Below, piece after piece: positions 31,417 to 39,718 of a DNA stretch of 64,000 bases (position 1 is the stretch's first letter; each line of letters starts with the position of its first letter). The DNA comes from Amycolatopsis sp. QT-25. GTDB taxonomy: Bacteria > Actinomycetota > Actinomycetes > Mycobacteriales > Pseudonocardiaceae. The notes below the pieces were generated by a model. The model saw only the letters and a list, made by a program, of their open reading frames with translations, did not search any database and was not told where the DNA came from. The stretch is taken from contig NZ_CP120210.1 in the NCBI RefSeq assembly GCF_029369745.1, positions 1,240,001 through 1,304,000 on the forward strand, given 5' to 3'. The translations under genes and the position numbers were made by a program.

Positions 31417-31870
31417 CGTGTTCGGCTCGATGCAGTGCGAATGCGGCGACCAGCTGACCGCCGCGCTGCGGGCGATCGTCGAGGAGGGCGCCGGAGTCCT
31501 CGTGTACGCCCAAGGACACGAAGGACGCGGAATCGGCCTGCTCGCGAAGCTGAAAGCGATGCGCTTACAGGACGACGGGCTCGACACCGTCGAGGCGAAC
31601 ATCGCGCTCGGGCTGCCGGTGGACGCGCGCGACTACCGCGCGGCGGCGGAGATCCTGACCGACCTGGGGGTGCGAACGATGCGGTTGCTGTCCAACAACC
31701 CGGCGAAGGTCGACCAGCTGGAGCGGCACGGGGTGGCGATCAGCGAGCGGGTACCGCTGCTCGTCACGCCCAACGACGAGAATCTGCGGTACCTGCGGAC
31801 GAAACAGGAACGGATGCATCACTTCCTGCCGCATCTGGACGCGATCGAGTCGGTGGGCTCGGGGAGCTGA
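31250..31870 (+). CDS. GTP cyclohydrolase II, Tyr-to-Met variant (FAPy-forming type)
   Basis: Protein of 206 aa with the complete GCH II core. Zinc cysteines are C52, C63 and C65 ([17 protein letters not shown]) and the Arg nucleophile is R127 (VDARDY). The Tyr that E. coli RibA uses at position 105 (KIRAYALQ) is Met 104 here ([11 protein letters not shown]). The same substitution in S. coelicolor SCO6655 makes the enzyme release the 5-formylamino pyrimidine FAPy instead of the diamino product. So this is not a riboflavin gene; it probably opens the cluster's pathway from GTP. AGGAGAG precedes the ATG. There is no DHBP-synthase (RibB) fusion. Confidence 0.9.
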   Translation: MTVERVVETRLTTRHGVFRAIGYLDADGTEQMALVHGDVAAFDTLARVHSECLTGDVFGSMQCECGDQLTAALRAIVEEGAGVLVYAQGHEGRGIGLLAKLKAMRLQDDGLDTVEANIALGLPVDARDYRAAAEILTDLGVRTMRLLSNNPAKVDQLERHGVAISERVPLLVTPNDENLRYLRTKQERMHHFLPHLDAIESVGSGS

Positions 31871-31944
31871 AGGGGACTTTCCCCGCGTCTTAAGCGGTGA
31901 AGGGCGCTTTCGTCGCATGGCATGCGGGTCAAGGCCCCTTCAGC
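31866..31944. terminator. inverted repeat between convergent genes
   Basis: GCTGAAGGGG (31866-31875) and CCCCTTCAGC (31935-31944) are exact inverted repeats that overlap the stops of both the cyclohydrolase and the creatininase-family gene. The 59-nt spacer contains further GAAGGG/CCCC pieces. It is probably a bidirectional terminator, weaker than other junction hairpins. Confidence 0.55.
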
Positions 31945-32635
31945 CCAACGCGGCCAGGGTCTCCCCGAAGCTCTCCACCAGTGATTCCAGCACCAGCCGT
32001 CCCTTCTCCGCCGTCGCCAGCGAAGGGCGTCCGACCACTCCGGATTCCGAGTACGGCCGCAACCCCACCGTCAGCAGGTGCCGTCTGTCGTCGGCGAGGT
32101 GGTCCGCCTCCGCGAAACCGGGCCGGACCAGCGACGGATGGGCGTGCAGCAGCAGGGAGGTCTCCAGCTCCCCGGCGTGCATGTCGTGGTCCAGCGACGT
32201 TTCCAGCCCGGCCGCGTCGTGTGCCGCCTGCCAGCCCTCGACACCGGGGAACAGCGCCATCGGCGACGTCGACTCCTGGACCACGTTGGACAGGACGTAG
32301 TTGCCGCCGTGCGCGTTCACCAGCACCAGTTTCGCCACCCCGGACCGGCGCAGTGAGGCGGCGACGTCGTTCACCACGGCGTACAGCGTCGCGGCCGAAA
32401 TGCTGACCGTGCCCGGCCAGTCCGCGTGTTCGTGCGAGCAGCCGATCGTGATCGGCGGGAGCCGGAGCACCGGGTACGCGGAGGCGAGGGCGTCGGCGAT
32501 CGTCGTCGCGATCACCGTGTCGGTGGTCAGCGGGAGGTGCGCGCCGTGTTGTTCGAAAGCGCCGATCGGCAGTACCGCGACGCCGGCGTCTCGTGCGCGT
32601 TCGTCGGCCGTCGTGGCGGTCGGGAACAGATCCAT
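31940..32635 (-). CDS. creatininase-family amidohydrolase, possible FAPy deformylase
   Basis: Metal-dependent amidohydrolase, 231 aa. The family signature is complete: LPIGAFEQHGAHLPLTTDT with Glu 28, His 30 and Asp 39 as metal ligands, then GCSHEHADWPGTVSISAATL, LVNAHGGN and DMHAGELETSLLL. Relatives include creatininase, the mycofactocin peptidase MftE and the archaeal deformylase ArfB that removes formate from FAPy. No mycofactocin genes are near, while a FAPy-type cyclohydrolase is adjacent, so deformylation of FAPy is the best guess. The ATG at 32635 lies 18 bp from the divergent phosphatase start. Confidence 0.85.
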   Translation of the reverse strand: MDLFPTATTADERARDAGVAVLPIGAFEQHGAHLPLTTDTVIATTIADALASAYPVLRLPPITIGCSHEHADWPGTVSISAATLYAVVNDVAASLRRSGVAKLVLVNAHGGNYVLSNVVQESTSPMALFPGVEGWQAAHDAAGLETSLDHDMHAGELETSLLLHAHPSLVRPGFAEADHLADDRRHLLTVGLRPYSESGVVGRPSLATAEKGRLVLESLVESFGETLAALG

Positions 32636-32653
32636 TCCGGTTACGGTACCCAG

Positions 32654-33442
32654 ATGACCGACCACGCCGCATTGTTGTCCGTCGCCGCCGAGGCCGTCGC
32701 CAAGGCGACCGGCCTCATCCGTTCGATGACGTCGTTTTCCGTTGCTGCCAAAGGGGACCGCGACATGGTCACCGACGTCGACCTCGCCGTCGAGGACGCC
32801 GTCCGTGCCTTCCTGGCGCGGGAGACGCCGGAGATCGGCATCCTCGGCGAGGAGCGCGGGCACCAAGGCGACGAGAACCTGTGGTGGGCCCTCGATCCTG
32901 TCGACGGCACGGCGAACTTCGCGCGCGGGATCCCGCTGTGCGGCGTTTCCCTCGGGCTCGTCGACGGGCTGAAGAGCACTGTCGCGGCGATCTCCCTGCC
33001 GTTCCTCGATGTCACCTACACCGCTGTGGAAGGCCAGGGCGCGTACGCGGACGGTGAACGTCTCGTGGCCTCGGAGGCGACAAAGCTGTCCGACGCGATC
33101 TTGTCGATCGGCGACTTCGCGGTCGGCGAGGGCGCGGAGGTCAAGAACCGCGTCCGGATGGCGTTGCTGGCCGAACTCGGCGGCCGTGTGCAGCGTGTCC
33201 GCTTCCTCGGCTCGGCGGCGATCGACCTCGCCTGGGTCGCGCACGGCAAACTCGACGCGAGCGTCATCCTGGCCAACAAACCGTGGGACACGATGGCGGG
33301 CGTCCTGCTGGTGCGCGAGGCGGGGGGCGTGGTGGTCGACATCGACGGCGGCGAGCACACGGTGCGCTCGGCGGCCACCATCGCGGTCGGCGCCGGATTG
33401 CGCGACGACCTCGTGGCCGCGATCGCGCGGGTGAGCGGATGA
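32654..33442 (+). CDS. inositol monophosphatase-family phosphatase
   Basis: Mg-dependent sugar or nucleotide monophosphatase, 262 aa. Signature motifs are GEERGHQG (first metal Glu), WALDPVDGTANFARGIPLCG (DPxDGT) and KPWDTMAGVLLVREAGG (WD motif). It may dephosphorylate inositol-1-P, histidinol-P or a similar compound. Next to the FAPy-type genes it could remove the ribityl or ribosyl phosphate of the pathway intermediate; that is inference. It is divergent from the creatininase-family gene with only 18 bp between start codons, so both transcripts may be leaderless. Confidence 0.85.
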   Translation: MTDHAALLSVAAEAVAKATGLIRSMTSFSVAAKGDRDMVTDVDLAVEDAVRAFLARETPEIGILGEERGHQGDENLWWALDPVDGTANFARGIPLCGVSLGLVDGLKSTVAAISLPFLDVTYTAVEGQGAYADGERLVASEATKLSDAILSIGDFAVGEGAEVKNRVRMALLAELGGRVQRVRFLGSAAIDLAWVAHGKLDASVILANKPWDTMAGVLLVREAGGVVVDIDGGEHTVRSAATIAVGAGLRDDLVAAIARVSG

Positions 33443-33544
33443 AATCTCCCCGCCGGCGAAGGTGAACCGTGTACACCTCGCCTGTTCGTGGCATCGCCCG
33501 GAAGCAGCTATCGAGGGAGATGATCGGCTCGGTTGACTGACGGC

Positions 33545-34282
33545 ATGCGAATCGTCGATCTTGCGTCCCGTCCCGATCTCCTCGATCCCGCGCTGAACCT
33601 CGGTGACGTCGGCGGTGAGTTCATCTACGCCGGGGCCAGCGGGAAGATGATCACGCCGGAACGGTTCCTGCGCCATTGGGCCCGGTACTTCCTGATCGCG
33701 CTCGACGACGACGGCGAACCGATCGCGCGGGCGCTGTCGGTCCCGCTGACCTATCCCGCCGAAGACCGCCGGGAGCTGCCGGCGCACGGCTGGGACGAGG
33801 CGATCCAGTGGGCCGCGCAGGACCTCATGGACGGCCGGGCCCCGGACACCCTGTGCGCGCTCGAAGTCGTCGTGGCGCCGCGAATGCGCGGGACCGGACT
33901 GTCCGCGCCGATGCTCGAGGCGCTCAAGGCGCGCGCGGCCGAGACGGGGCTGAACCGGTTGATCGTGTCCGTGCGCCCGATCGGCAAGGAGGACGAACCG
34001 GACGTCCCGATGGAGTCCTACGCCGTCCGGCGCCGCGAGGACGGGCTGTTCGCCGACCGCTGGCTGCGCACTCACGAACGGCTCGGCGCGCGGATGCTCA
34101 AGGTGTGCCCGTTCGCCGTGACCATCTCGGGTTCGATCGCGGACTGGCACGAGTGGACCGGTGTCGAACTCGCCGACGGCGACAACGTGATCCCCGGCGG
34201 GATCGCGCCGGTGCACGCGAACGTCGAGCGGGACTGCGGGGTGTACGTGGAGGCGAACGTGTGGATGGAGCACCCCTTCTGA
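33545..34282 (+). CDS. GNAT-like acetyltransferase domain protein
   Basis: Protein of 245 aa. The central part contains the acetyl-CoA pyrophosphate loop pattern R-x2-G-x-G in LEVVVAPRMRGTGLSAPMLEALKARA, which supports a GNAT fold. Flanking regions (SGKMITPERFLRHWARYFLIALDDDGEPIARALS, PIGKEDEPDVPMESYAVRR) are not assigned. Near-identical arrangements occur in actinomycetes as N-acetyltransferase; substrate unknown. ATG 33545 is chosen; a TTG at 33533 is nearer to a GAGGGAG sequence, so the true start may be 12 bp upstream. Confidence 0.65.
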   Translation: MRIVDLASRPDLLDPALNLGDVGGEFIYAGASGKMITPERFLRHWARYFLIALDDDGEPIARALSVPLTYPAEDRRELPAHGWDEAIQWAAQDLMDGRAPDTLCALEVVVAPRMRGTGLSAPMLEALKARAAETGLNRLIVSVRPIGKEDEPDVPMESYAVRRREDGLFADRWLRTHERLGARMLKVCPFAVTISGSIADWHEWTGVELADGDNVIPGGIAPVHANVERDCGVYVEANVWMEHPF

Positions 34283-34440
34283 GCGAGCTTCCTTGAGCGG
34301 GAAGACGAAGCGGCCGTGGTGGCGGTGAGTGTCCCCGGGCCCGCCTGCCGCTTCACGGCCGAGTGGGGCATTCCTCGCGATTTCCGGCAGGAACGTCGCA
34401 ACGGCCGCGTCCGCGCCCGGTCAGGCCGCACAGTGGGGCC

Positions 34441-35319
34441 ATGAGTACTTCGCGAGTCGGTTTCGCCGGGTTGGGCAGTATGGGCGCGCCGATGGCGCTG
34501 AACCTGGCGCGGGCCGGGATCCCGTTGCTCGTGTGGAATCGCACCCCGGGCAAGGCGGAAGAAGTGGCCGAGGCCGTCGACGACGTGGCTGAACTCTTCG
34601 CACGGTGCGAAGTCGTGTTCCTGATGCTGAAGGACGCGGACGCCGTCGACGCCGTGCTCGATCGCGGACGGCCCGCGTTCGCCGGGCGGGTGGCGGGCCG
34701 CACGATCGTCCACCTGGGGACGACGGCGCCGGAGCATTCTCGCGGCCTCGAGTCCGACCTCGTCGCGGCCGGGGCGAAGTACGTGGAAGCGCCGGTCTCC
34801 GGCTCGCGGATCCCGGCGGAGGCGGGCGAGCTGGTGGCCATGCTCGCGGGGGATCCCGGCGCGATCGACGAAATCCGGGAGCTGCTCGGGCCGATGTGCC
34901 GGGAAACCGTGCGCTGCGGGCCGGTGCCGAACGGGCTGCTGATGAAGCTGGCGGTCAACGTGCACTTGACCGCCGTCGTGACCGGGCTGGCCGAAGCCTT
35001 CCACTTCGCCCGTGCGCACGGGCTCGAACCGGGTCTGCTCGCCGGGGTCCTCGGCGCCGGGCAGCTGGCCAGCCCGATCCTGCGGGTGAAGGCGCCCAAA
35101 CTCGTCGAGGAGGATTTCGCGCCGCAGGCTTCGATCGCGAACGTCCTGGCCAACGTCGAGCTGATCGCGGCGGCCGCCGCGGAAGCGGGCCTCGCGTTGC
35201 CGCTGATCGAGGCGTCCCGTGCCCTCTACGCCGAGACCGCGCGGCTCGGTTTCGGCGAAGAGGACATGGTCGCCGTCGTCAGGGTACTCAAGCCACTCAA
35301 AGCACTCGAAGCACCGTGA
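34441..35319 (+). CDS. beta-hydroxyacid dehydrogenase (3-hydroxyisobutyrate/glyoxylate reductase family)
   Basis: NAD(P)-dependent dehydrogenase, 292 aa. The N-terminal Rossmann motif is VGFAGLGSMGAPMALNLARAG with WNRTPGKAE after strand 2, where the Arg suggests NADP. The substrate loop is EAPVSGSRIPAEAGEL, and the catalytic Lys lies in NGLLMKLAVNVHLTAVV. The C-terminal helical domain is complete. Substrate unknown (3-hydroxyisobutyrate, tartronate semialdehyde or imines are possible). Convergent with the next gene, with only 24 bp between the stops. Confidence 0.88.
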   Translation: MSTSRVGFAGLGSMGAPMALNLARAGIPLLVWNRTPGKAEEVAEAVDDVAELFARCEVVFLMLKDADAVDAVLDRGRPAFAGRVAGRTIVHLGTTAPEHSRGLESDLVAAGAKYVEAPVSGSRIPAEAGELVAMLAGDPGAIDEIRELLGPMCRETVRCGPVPNGLLMKLAVNVHLTAVVTGLAEAFHFARAHGLEPGLLAGVLGAGQLASPILRVKAPKLVEEDFAPQASIANVLANVELIAAAAAEAGLALPLIEASRALYAETARLGFGEEDMVAVVRVLKPLKALEAP

Positions 35320-35343
35320 TCAGGGGATTGAACGCGGTGGGGG

Positions 35344-36315
35344 TCAGCCGCGCAGGGCCGCGGCGATTCGGCCGGCCGCGGCGAAGGACTCCTCCTCGGG
35401 CTCGCCGAGCAGGGGGAGCAGGACGACGGATTCGGTCCCGGCCGCGTACAGCGCGCGGATCTGTTCGACACAACGGTCGAGCGGTCCGCTGATGCTCAGC
35501 CTGTCGATCCACTCCGGACGCAACCGCCGGGCCAGGTCCTCCCGGTCGGTAGCGGCCTTGACCTCGGCCAGCAGTTCGGCGCCGAAGTCCAGCGGTTCCA
35601 GCGCCGGTCCCGAGTTCGGCCCGATCGCGGAAGCGACGTCGGCCCGGGCGCGCTCACGCGCCCGATCGGGATCGGCGTCGAGTGCCAGCCAGTTGTAGAC
35701 GGCCATCGAATGGCCTTCGACGCCGACGAGGTCCCGCGTCGCGCGGACGTACTCCGGGGTCGCCGGTTCGGCGAGCAGCGTCCCGTCGGCCACCCGGCCC
35801 GCCGCCGCGAGCGACTTCGGGCCCCGGACACCGGCGATGAGCTTCGGCGGCAGCGCGGGCGGGAACTCCAGCTCGACCTCGTCCAGCCGGACATGCTTGC
35901 CCTCGAAGGAAACCCGCTCACCCGCGAGCAGCCGACGGATGACCGTCAGCGTCTCCTCGAAGGCGGCCAGCGCCGACTTCGGCCACGCGTCGATCTGCCG
36001 CATCCAGCTCGGCACGCCGTGCCCGAATCCGACGATCAGGCGCCCCGGGTACAGCTCCGCCAGCGCCGCGATCTCCATCGCCGCGATGGCCGGGTTCCTG
36101 GCCACGGCGGGCATGATGCCGATGCCGAGGGTGATCTTCTCGGTCGCCGCCAGCACCGCCGACGCCGTCGCGATCCCGCCCGCGTAGAAGCAGTCCTCGA
36201 CGATCCAGACCTCGTCCAATCCCTCCTGCTCCGCTCGCCGGGCCAGGTCCTTCAGCCGGGTGGCGGGCAGTTCGCGCGGAATCCTGACTCCGAGCCGTGA
36301 AACCAAGCCGATCAT
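35344..36315 (-). CDS. LLM-class F420-dependent oxidoreductase
   Basis: TIM-barrel oxidoreductase of the luciferase-like class, 323 aa. Typical segments are LARRAEQEGLDEVWIVEDCF, TEKITLGIGIMPAVARNPA and LAELYPGRLIVGFGHGVPSWM, the last resembling the F420-dependent methylene-tetrahydromethanopterin-reductase subgroup of actinobacteria. Coenzyme F420 rather than FMN use is inferred from this. Substrate unknown. It lies downstream of the das-like operon on the same strand but behind a 66-nt hairpin, so it is probably transcribed separately. Its ATG has no obvious Shine-Dalgarno. Confidence 0.8.
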   Translation of the reverse strand: MIGLVSRLGVRIPRELPATRLKDLARRAEQEGLDEVWIVEDCFYAGGIATASAVLAATEKITLGIGIMPAVARNPAIAAMEIAALAELYPGRLIVGFGHGVPSWMRQIDAWPKSALAAFEETLTVIRRLLAGERVSFEGKHVRLDEVELEFPPALPPKLIAGVRGPKSLAAAGRVADGTLLAEPATPEYVRATRDLVGVEGHSMAVYNWLALDADPDRARERARADVASAIGPNSGPALEPLDFGAELLAEVKAATDREDLARRLRPEWIDRLSISGPLDRCVEQIRALYAAGTESVVLLPLLGEPEEESFAAAGRIAAALRG

Positions 36316-36378
36316 CTCCTACGCCGGGAATCGATCTTCCCGACTACAGCACCTCCGCCCCGGTGCCGCAATCGAATA

Positions 36379-36444
36379 ACGCAATTCGGCACCTGCCTGC
36401 GGTCCTTGCGCGTGCCAGGATCGCAACCAGGTGCCGAATTGCGT
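36379..36444 (-). terminator. 66-nt hairpin after dasD-like gene
   Basis: ACGCAATTCGGCACCTG (36379-36395) and CAGGTGCCGAATTGCGT (36428-36444) are perfect 17-bp arms. Inside them, TGCGGTCCT and AGGATCGCA extend the stem after a 2x2 internal loop. It starts 12 nt past the stop of the GH3 gene and probably ends the operon. Confidence 0.8.
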
Positions 36445-36455
36445 AAGGGGCGGCG

Positions 36456-37901
36456 TCAGGCCAGGTATTCCGCGGCGGCGCGGAGGCTGACGTAGGAGCC
36501 GCTGAACGTGTCGATCCGCGGCCCGGCGCCGGTGTCCGGCCCCGGCACGCCGGTCTCGACCCGGATGTAGTCCACGCCTGCCTCCCGGAGCCAGCTCAGG
36601 AACTCGCGGACCTCGGGGTGCCGGTGCGCCTCGCGCGTCACGATCACGAGGTCGCGGGCGCCGTGGACGGCGTCGATCGCGGTCGCGATCTCGTCCCCGG
36701 TGACCTTGAGCGCGCGCGTGCCGGGCACGAGTTCGGTCAGCGGCGAACCGAGTCCCCACGGCATCGGGCCCGCCGCGACGATCGGCTCGGTCTCGATGTC
36801 GATCACCAGCGGCGGCCCGGCCAGCTTCGGCGAGCCCTGGATCCGCAACGCCTTGCGCGCCGCCTCCAGGCCGAGCCGGTGGTCGACCGGTGAGATCGGT
36901 GTCGACACCGGGGGAGCGCCGAGCGCGGCGACCCGCTCCGCGGCCTCGGCCAGCCGCTCCAGCGGCAGCTCACCGACCTCGACCGCCGCCGCGATGACCG
37001 CCGCGATCCGGTTCAGCTCGTCCTCTTCGAACGACACGCCACCCAGGCAGAGCGCGTCGGCACCGGCGATCAGCGCCCGCACCGCCGCCCGGCCGACCCC
37101 CTCGGTCTTGCCGAGTTCGCCCGCGATCGCCCCCATGTCGAGCGCGTCGGTGATCACCGCGCCGGTGAAGCCGAGCTCACCGCGCAGCACGCCGGTGAGC
37201 GCCTTCGGGTTGAGCGTCGCGGGCAGGTCGCCCCACGCGGGCACGACGAGGTGCCCGGTCATCACCGCGCGCACGCCCGCCGCGATCGCCGCCTTGAACG
37301 GGACGAGTTCGAGCTCGTGCAGTTCCGCCTCGGTCCGGGGCAGCACCGGCAGCGCGTGATGCGAATCGTCGGTCGCCGCCCCGTGCCCGGGGAAATGCTT
37401 GGCCGACGCGGCGACGCCGTACTTCTGCAGGCCGGTGATGTACGCCGCCACATGCGGCGAGGCCTTCACCGGATCCGAACCGAACGCCCGGACCCCGATC
37501 GAGGGATCCTCCGCCGCCAGGGTCAGATCCGCGCACGGGGCGAAGTTGATCGTCACCCCGCAGGCGGCCAGCCGCTCACCGAGCGCCGCGGCGACCGAGG
37601 CCGTCAGCTCGACGTCGTCCGCGGCGCCGAGTGCGAGCGGTCCCGGGACGAACGAGCCGGTGGCGACGTCGAGCCGGGTGACGTCACCGCCCTCCTCGTC
37701 GATGCCGATGAGCACGTCGGGCCGTTCCGCCCGCAACTGCGCGCTGAGGGCGGCCACCTGCTCGTCGTCGACCACGTTGCGGCCGAACAGGATCGCGCCG
37801 CCGAGGCCGTCGGCGACCTTGCGCCGCAGCCAATCCGGCGCCGTCGTGCCGTCGAAGCCCGATACGAGAACGGATTCGGCCAGCTTTTCCGGTGAGGACA
37901 A
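36456..37901 (-). CDS. dasD: GH3 beta-N-acetylglucosaminidase (DasD/NagZ-like)
   Basis: Intracellular glycoside hydrolase family 3, 481 aa, that releases N-acetylglucosamine from chito-oligosaccharides or muropeptides. Family segments are ILFGRNVVDDEQVAAL, IGIDEEGGDVTRL, the KHFPGHG motif in SAKHFPGHGAATDDSH (NagZ-type His general acid), and the nucleophile Asp in AVITDALDMGAIAGELG. There is no signal peptide, which fits breakdown after uptake. It starts at TTG with AAGGGATAAG upstream, 3 bp after the dasC-like stop, so it is the last gene of the operon, as in Streptomyces dasABCD. Confidence 0.82.
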   Translation of the reverse strand: MSSPEKLAESVLVSGFDGTTAPDWLRRKVADGLGGAILFGRNVVDDEQVAALSAQLRAERPDVLIGIDEEGGDVTRLDVATGSFVPGPLALGAADDVELTASVAAALGERLAACGVTINFAPCADLTLAAEDPSIGVRAFGSDPVKASPHVAAYITGLQKYGVAASAKHFPGHGAATDDSHHALPVLPRTEAELHELELVPFKAAIAAGVRAVMTGHLVVPAWGDLPATLNPKALTGVLRGELGFTGAVITDALDMGAIAGELGKTEGVGRAAVRALIAGADALCLGGVSFEEDELNRIAAVIAAAVEVGELPLERLAEAAERVAALGAPPVSTPISPVDHRLGLEAARKALRIQGSPKLAGPPLVIDIETEPIVAAGPMPWGLGSPLTELVPGTRALKVTGDEIATAIDAVHGARDLVIVTREAHRHPEVREFLSWLREAGVDYIRVETGVPGPDTGAGPRIDTFSGSYVSLRAAAEYLA

Positions 37902-37904
37902 CGC

Positions 37905-38735
37905 TTATCCCTTCACTGCGCCTGCGGTCAGGTTGGACACGAGCTTGCGCTGGACGAGGATGAAGAACACCAGCGCGGGTACGGCGTAGATCACCGACGC
38001 CGCCATGATGCCGCCCCAGTCCACGGAAAACGCCGTCCGGAACGACGAAAGCCACACCGGCAGCGTCTGCTTGCCCTGGTCGCGCATGAACACGAACGCG
38101 AACAGGAACTCGTTCCACGCGGTGATGAAGCTGAACACCGACGTGGTCACCAGACCCGGTGCGAGCAGCGGCAGCGTCACCCGGCGGAACGCGCCCGCCC
38201 GGCTGCACCCGTCGATCATCGCGGCCTCTTCGAGGTCGTACGGGATGCCGTTGACGAAGCCGTAGAGCATCCAGCACGTGAAGGGCAGCGTCGCCGCGAA
38301 GTACACCAGCAGCAGCGACGGCAGCTGGTTGAGCAGCCCGGCGTCCCGCATCAGCAGGTACATCGGGATCAGCAGCGCCTCGAACGGCGCGAGCTGCGCG
38401 ACCAGCACCAGCAACAGGAAACCCTTGCGCCCGCGGAACCGCATCCGGGACAGGGTGACCGCGGCCAGCACACCCGCGACGAGCGAGCACAGCACCGCGC
38501 CGATCGTGACGATCAGGCTGTTGGCGAGGTAGGTGGTGAACCCCGGTTTCGTCAGCGCCGTGACGAAGTTTTCGAACGTCACCGACAGCGGGATCAGGTC
38601 GTAGTTCGGTGACAGGACCTCGCCCGGCGTCTTCAGCGAGGACGTGATCATCCAGTACGTCGGGAAGACGAACAGGATGGCCACGATCACCCCGAAGGTG
38701 CCGAGGCCGATCCGCTGGATCAGGGACTTCTTCAT
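37905..38735 (-). CDS. dasC: sugar ABC transporter permease (DasC/MalG-like)
   Basis: Inner-membrane permease of a carbohydrate-uptake-1 ABC importer, 276 aa. Six membrane helices are predicted, and the EAA loop that contacts the ATPase is IPYDLEEAAMIDGCSRAGAFRRVTLPLLAPG. Its start overlaps the upstream permease stop (4 bp), and its stop lies 3 bp before the GH3 gene. No ATPase gene is in the operon; such importers usually share MsiK, encoded elsewhere. Substrate assignment to chitobiose/GlcNAc rests on the GH3 gene and the DasR-like site. Confidence 0.82.
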   Translation of the reverse strand: MKKSLIQRIGLGTFGVIVAILFVFPTYWMITSSLKTPGEVLSPNYDLIPLSVTFENFVTALTKPGFTTYLANSLIVTIGAVLCSLVAGVLAAVTLSRMRFRGRKGFLLLVLVAQLAPFEALLIPMYLLMRDAGLLNQLPSLLLVYFAATLPFTCWMLYGFVNGIPYDLEEAAMIDGCSRAGAFRRVTLPLLAPGLVTTSVFSFITAWNEFLFAFVFMRDQGKQTLPVWLSSFRTAFSVDWGGIMAASVIYAVPALVFFILVQRKLVSNLTAGAVKG

Positions 38736-39718
38736 GACAGATCGGCCTCCTTCGTGCGCACCAGCAGCTGCACGTACCGGGCGGTGAGCAGGATCAGTAC
38801 GAGCATCATCAGCAGGGCGGCGGTCGCCGCCAGGCCGAAGTGGTTGCCCGCGAGGCCCTTGAGGTACATGTAGACCGGCAGAGTCGTGCTGGCGCCGTCC
38901 GGTCCGCCCTGGCGGATCGCCCACACCTGGGCGAACAGCTTGAAGTCCCACAGGACCGACAGGAACGTGACCATGGTCAGGATCGGCCGGATGGCGGGCC
39001 AGCTGACCGCCCAGAACGCCTGCCAGGCGTTCGCGCCGTCGATGCCCGCGGCCTCGTACTGCTCCTTCGGGACGCCGAGCAGCCCGGCGTACAGGGTGAA
39101 CGCCACGAACGGCACGGCCTGCCAGACGACCAGGAGGCCGATGACGGTCAGCGTGCTCGGCCCGGTGGAGAACCAGGAATGCCCGATGAACCCGTCGAAG
39201 CCGAGTTTCGCGAGCGTCTTGTTCAGGATCCCGTATTGCTGATCGAAGATCCACTGGAAGACCGTGGTCGTCGCGAGTACCGGGGTCGCCCACGCGAGGA
39301 TCAGCGCGACCTGCAGGATCACCCGGACGACCGGATTGAGATGCCGCATCAGCAGCGCCATGAACAACGCGAGCAGCAGGGTGGTGAGCACGACCGCGGC
39401 GGTGAACACCAGCGTGCGGACGGTGATCTCCCAGAATTCGGGGTCGGAAAGGATCTCGGAGAAGTTCTCGAACCCGACCCAGACCATTTCTCCGGAGACC
39501 AGCTCACGGAGGTCGAGCTTGCGGAAACTGATCCCGATCAGCTGCAGTGTCGGCCAGCCCAGCAGAACCAGGATCGCGACCAGCGCGGGAAGAAGCAGCA
39601 GATACGGCGCCGTCCGTTCGCCGAGACGGAGGCGCCGATTGGACTTCGGCGGCTTGATGCGCGGCGAAGCCGGCGGGGAGGACCCCGCCGGCGTCGTCAC
39701 ATCTTCGGTCGTGGTCAT
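38732..39718 (-). CDS. dasB: sugar ABC transporter permease (DasB/MalF-like)
   Basis: First permease of the importer, 328 aa. A 35-residue Pro/Ser-rich cytosolic leader precedes six helices (APYLLLLPALVAILVLLGW, VRTLVFTAAVVLTTLLLALFMALLM and others). The EAA motif is VPKEQYEAAGIDGANAWQAFWAVSWPAI. It overlaps both neighbours by 4 bp (ATGA-type coupling), so the stoichiometric ABC genes are tightly translated together. Confidence 0.82.
   Translation of the reverse strand: MTTTEDVTTPAGSSPPASPRIKPPKSNRRLRLGERTAPYLLLLPALVAILVLLGWPTLQLIGISFRKLDLRELVSGEMVWVGFENFSEILSDPEFWEITVRTLVFTAAVVLTTLLLALFMALLMRHLNPVVRVILQVALILAWATPVLATTTVFQWIFDQQYGILNKTLAKLGFDGFIGHSWFSTGPSTLTVIGLLVVWQAVPFVAFTLYAGLLGVPKEQYEAAGIDGANAWQAFWAVSWPAIRPILTMVTFLSVLWDFKLFAQVWAIRQGGPDGASTTLPVYMYLKGLAGNHFGLAATAALLMMLVLILLTARYVQLLVRTKEADLS

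Noticed and set aside
28027..31870. Queuosine, riboflavin or toyocamycin-type gene cluster
   Set aside because: QueC/QueE/QueF, RibB/D/E/H and GTP cyclohydrolase I are all absent and the PTPS-like protein lacks QueD catalytic residues.
31940..32635. Mycofactocin system (MftE-like creatininase family)
   Set aside because: No mftA, mftB, mftC, mftD or mftF-like gene is nearby; the adjacent FAPy-type cyclohydrolase explains the family better.
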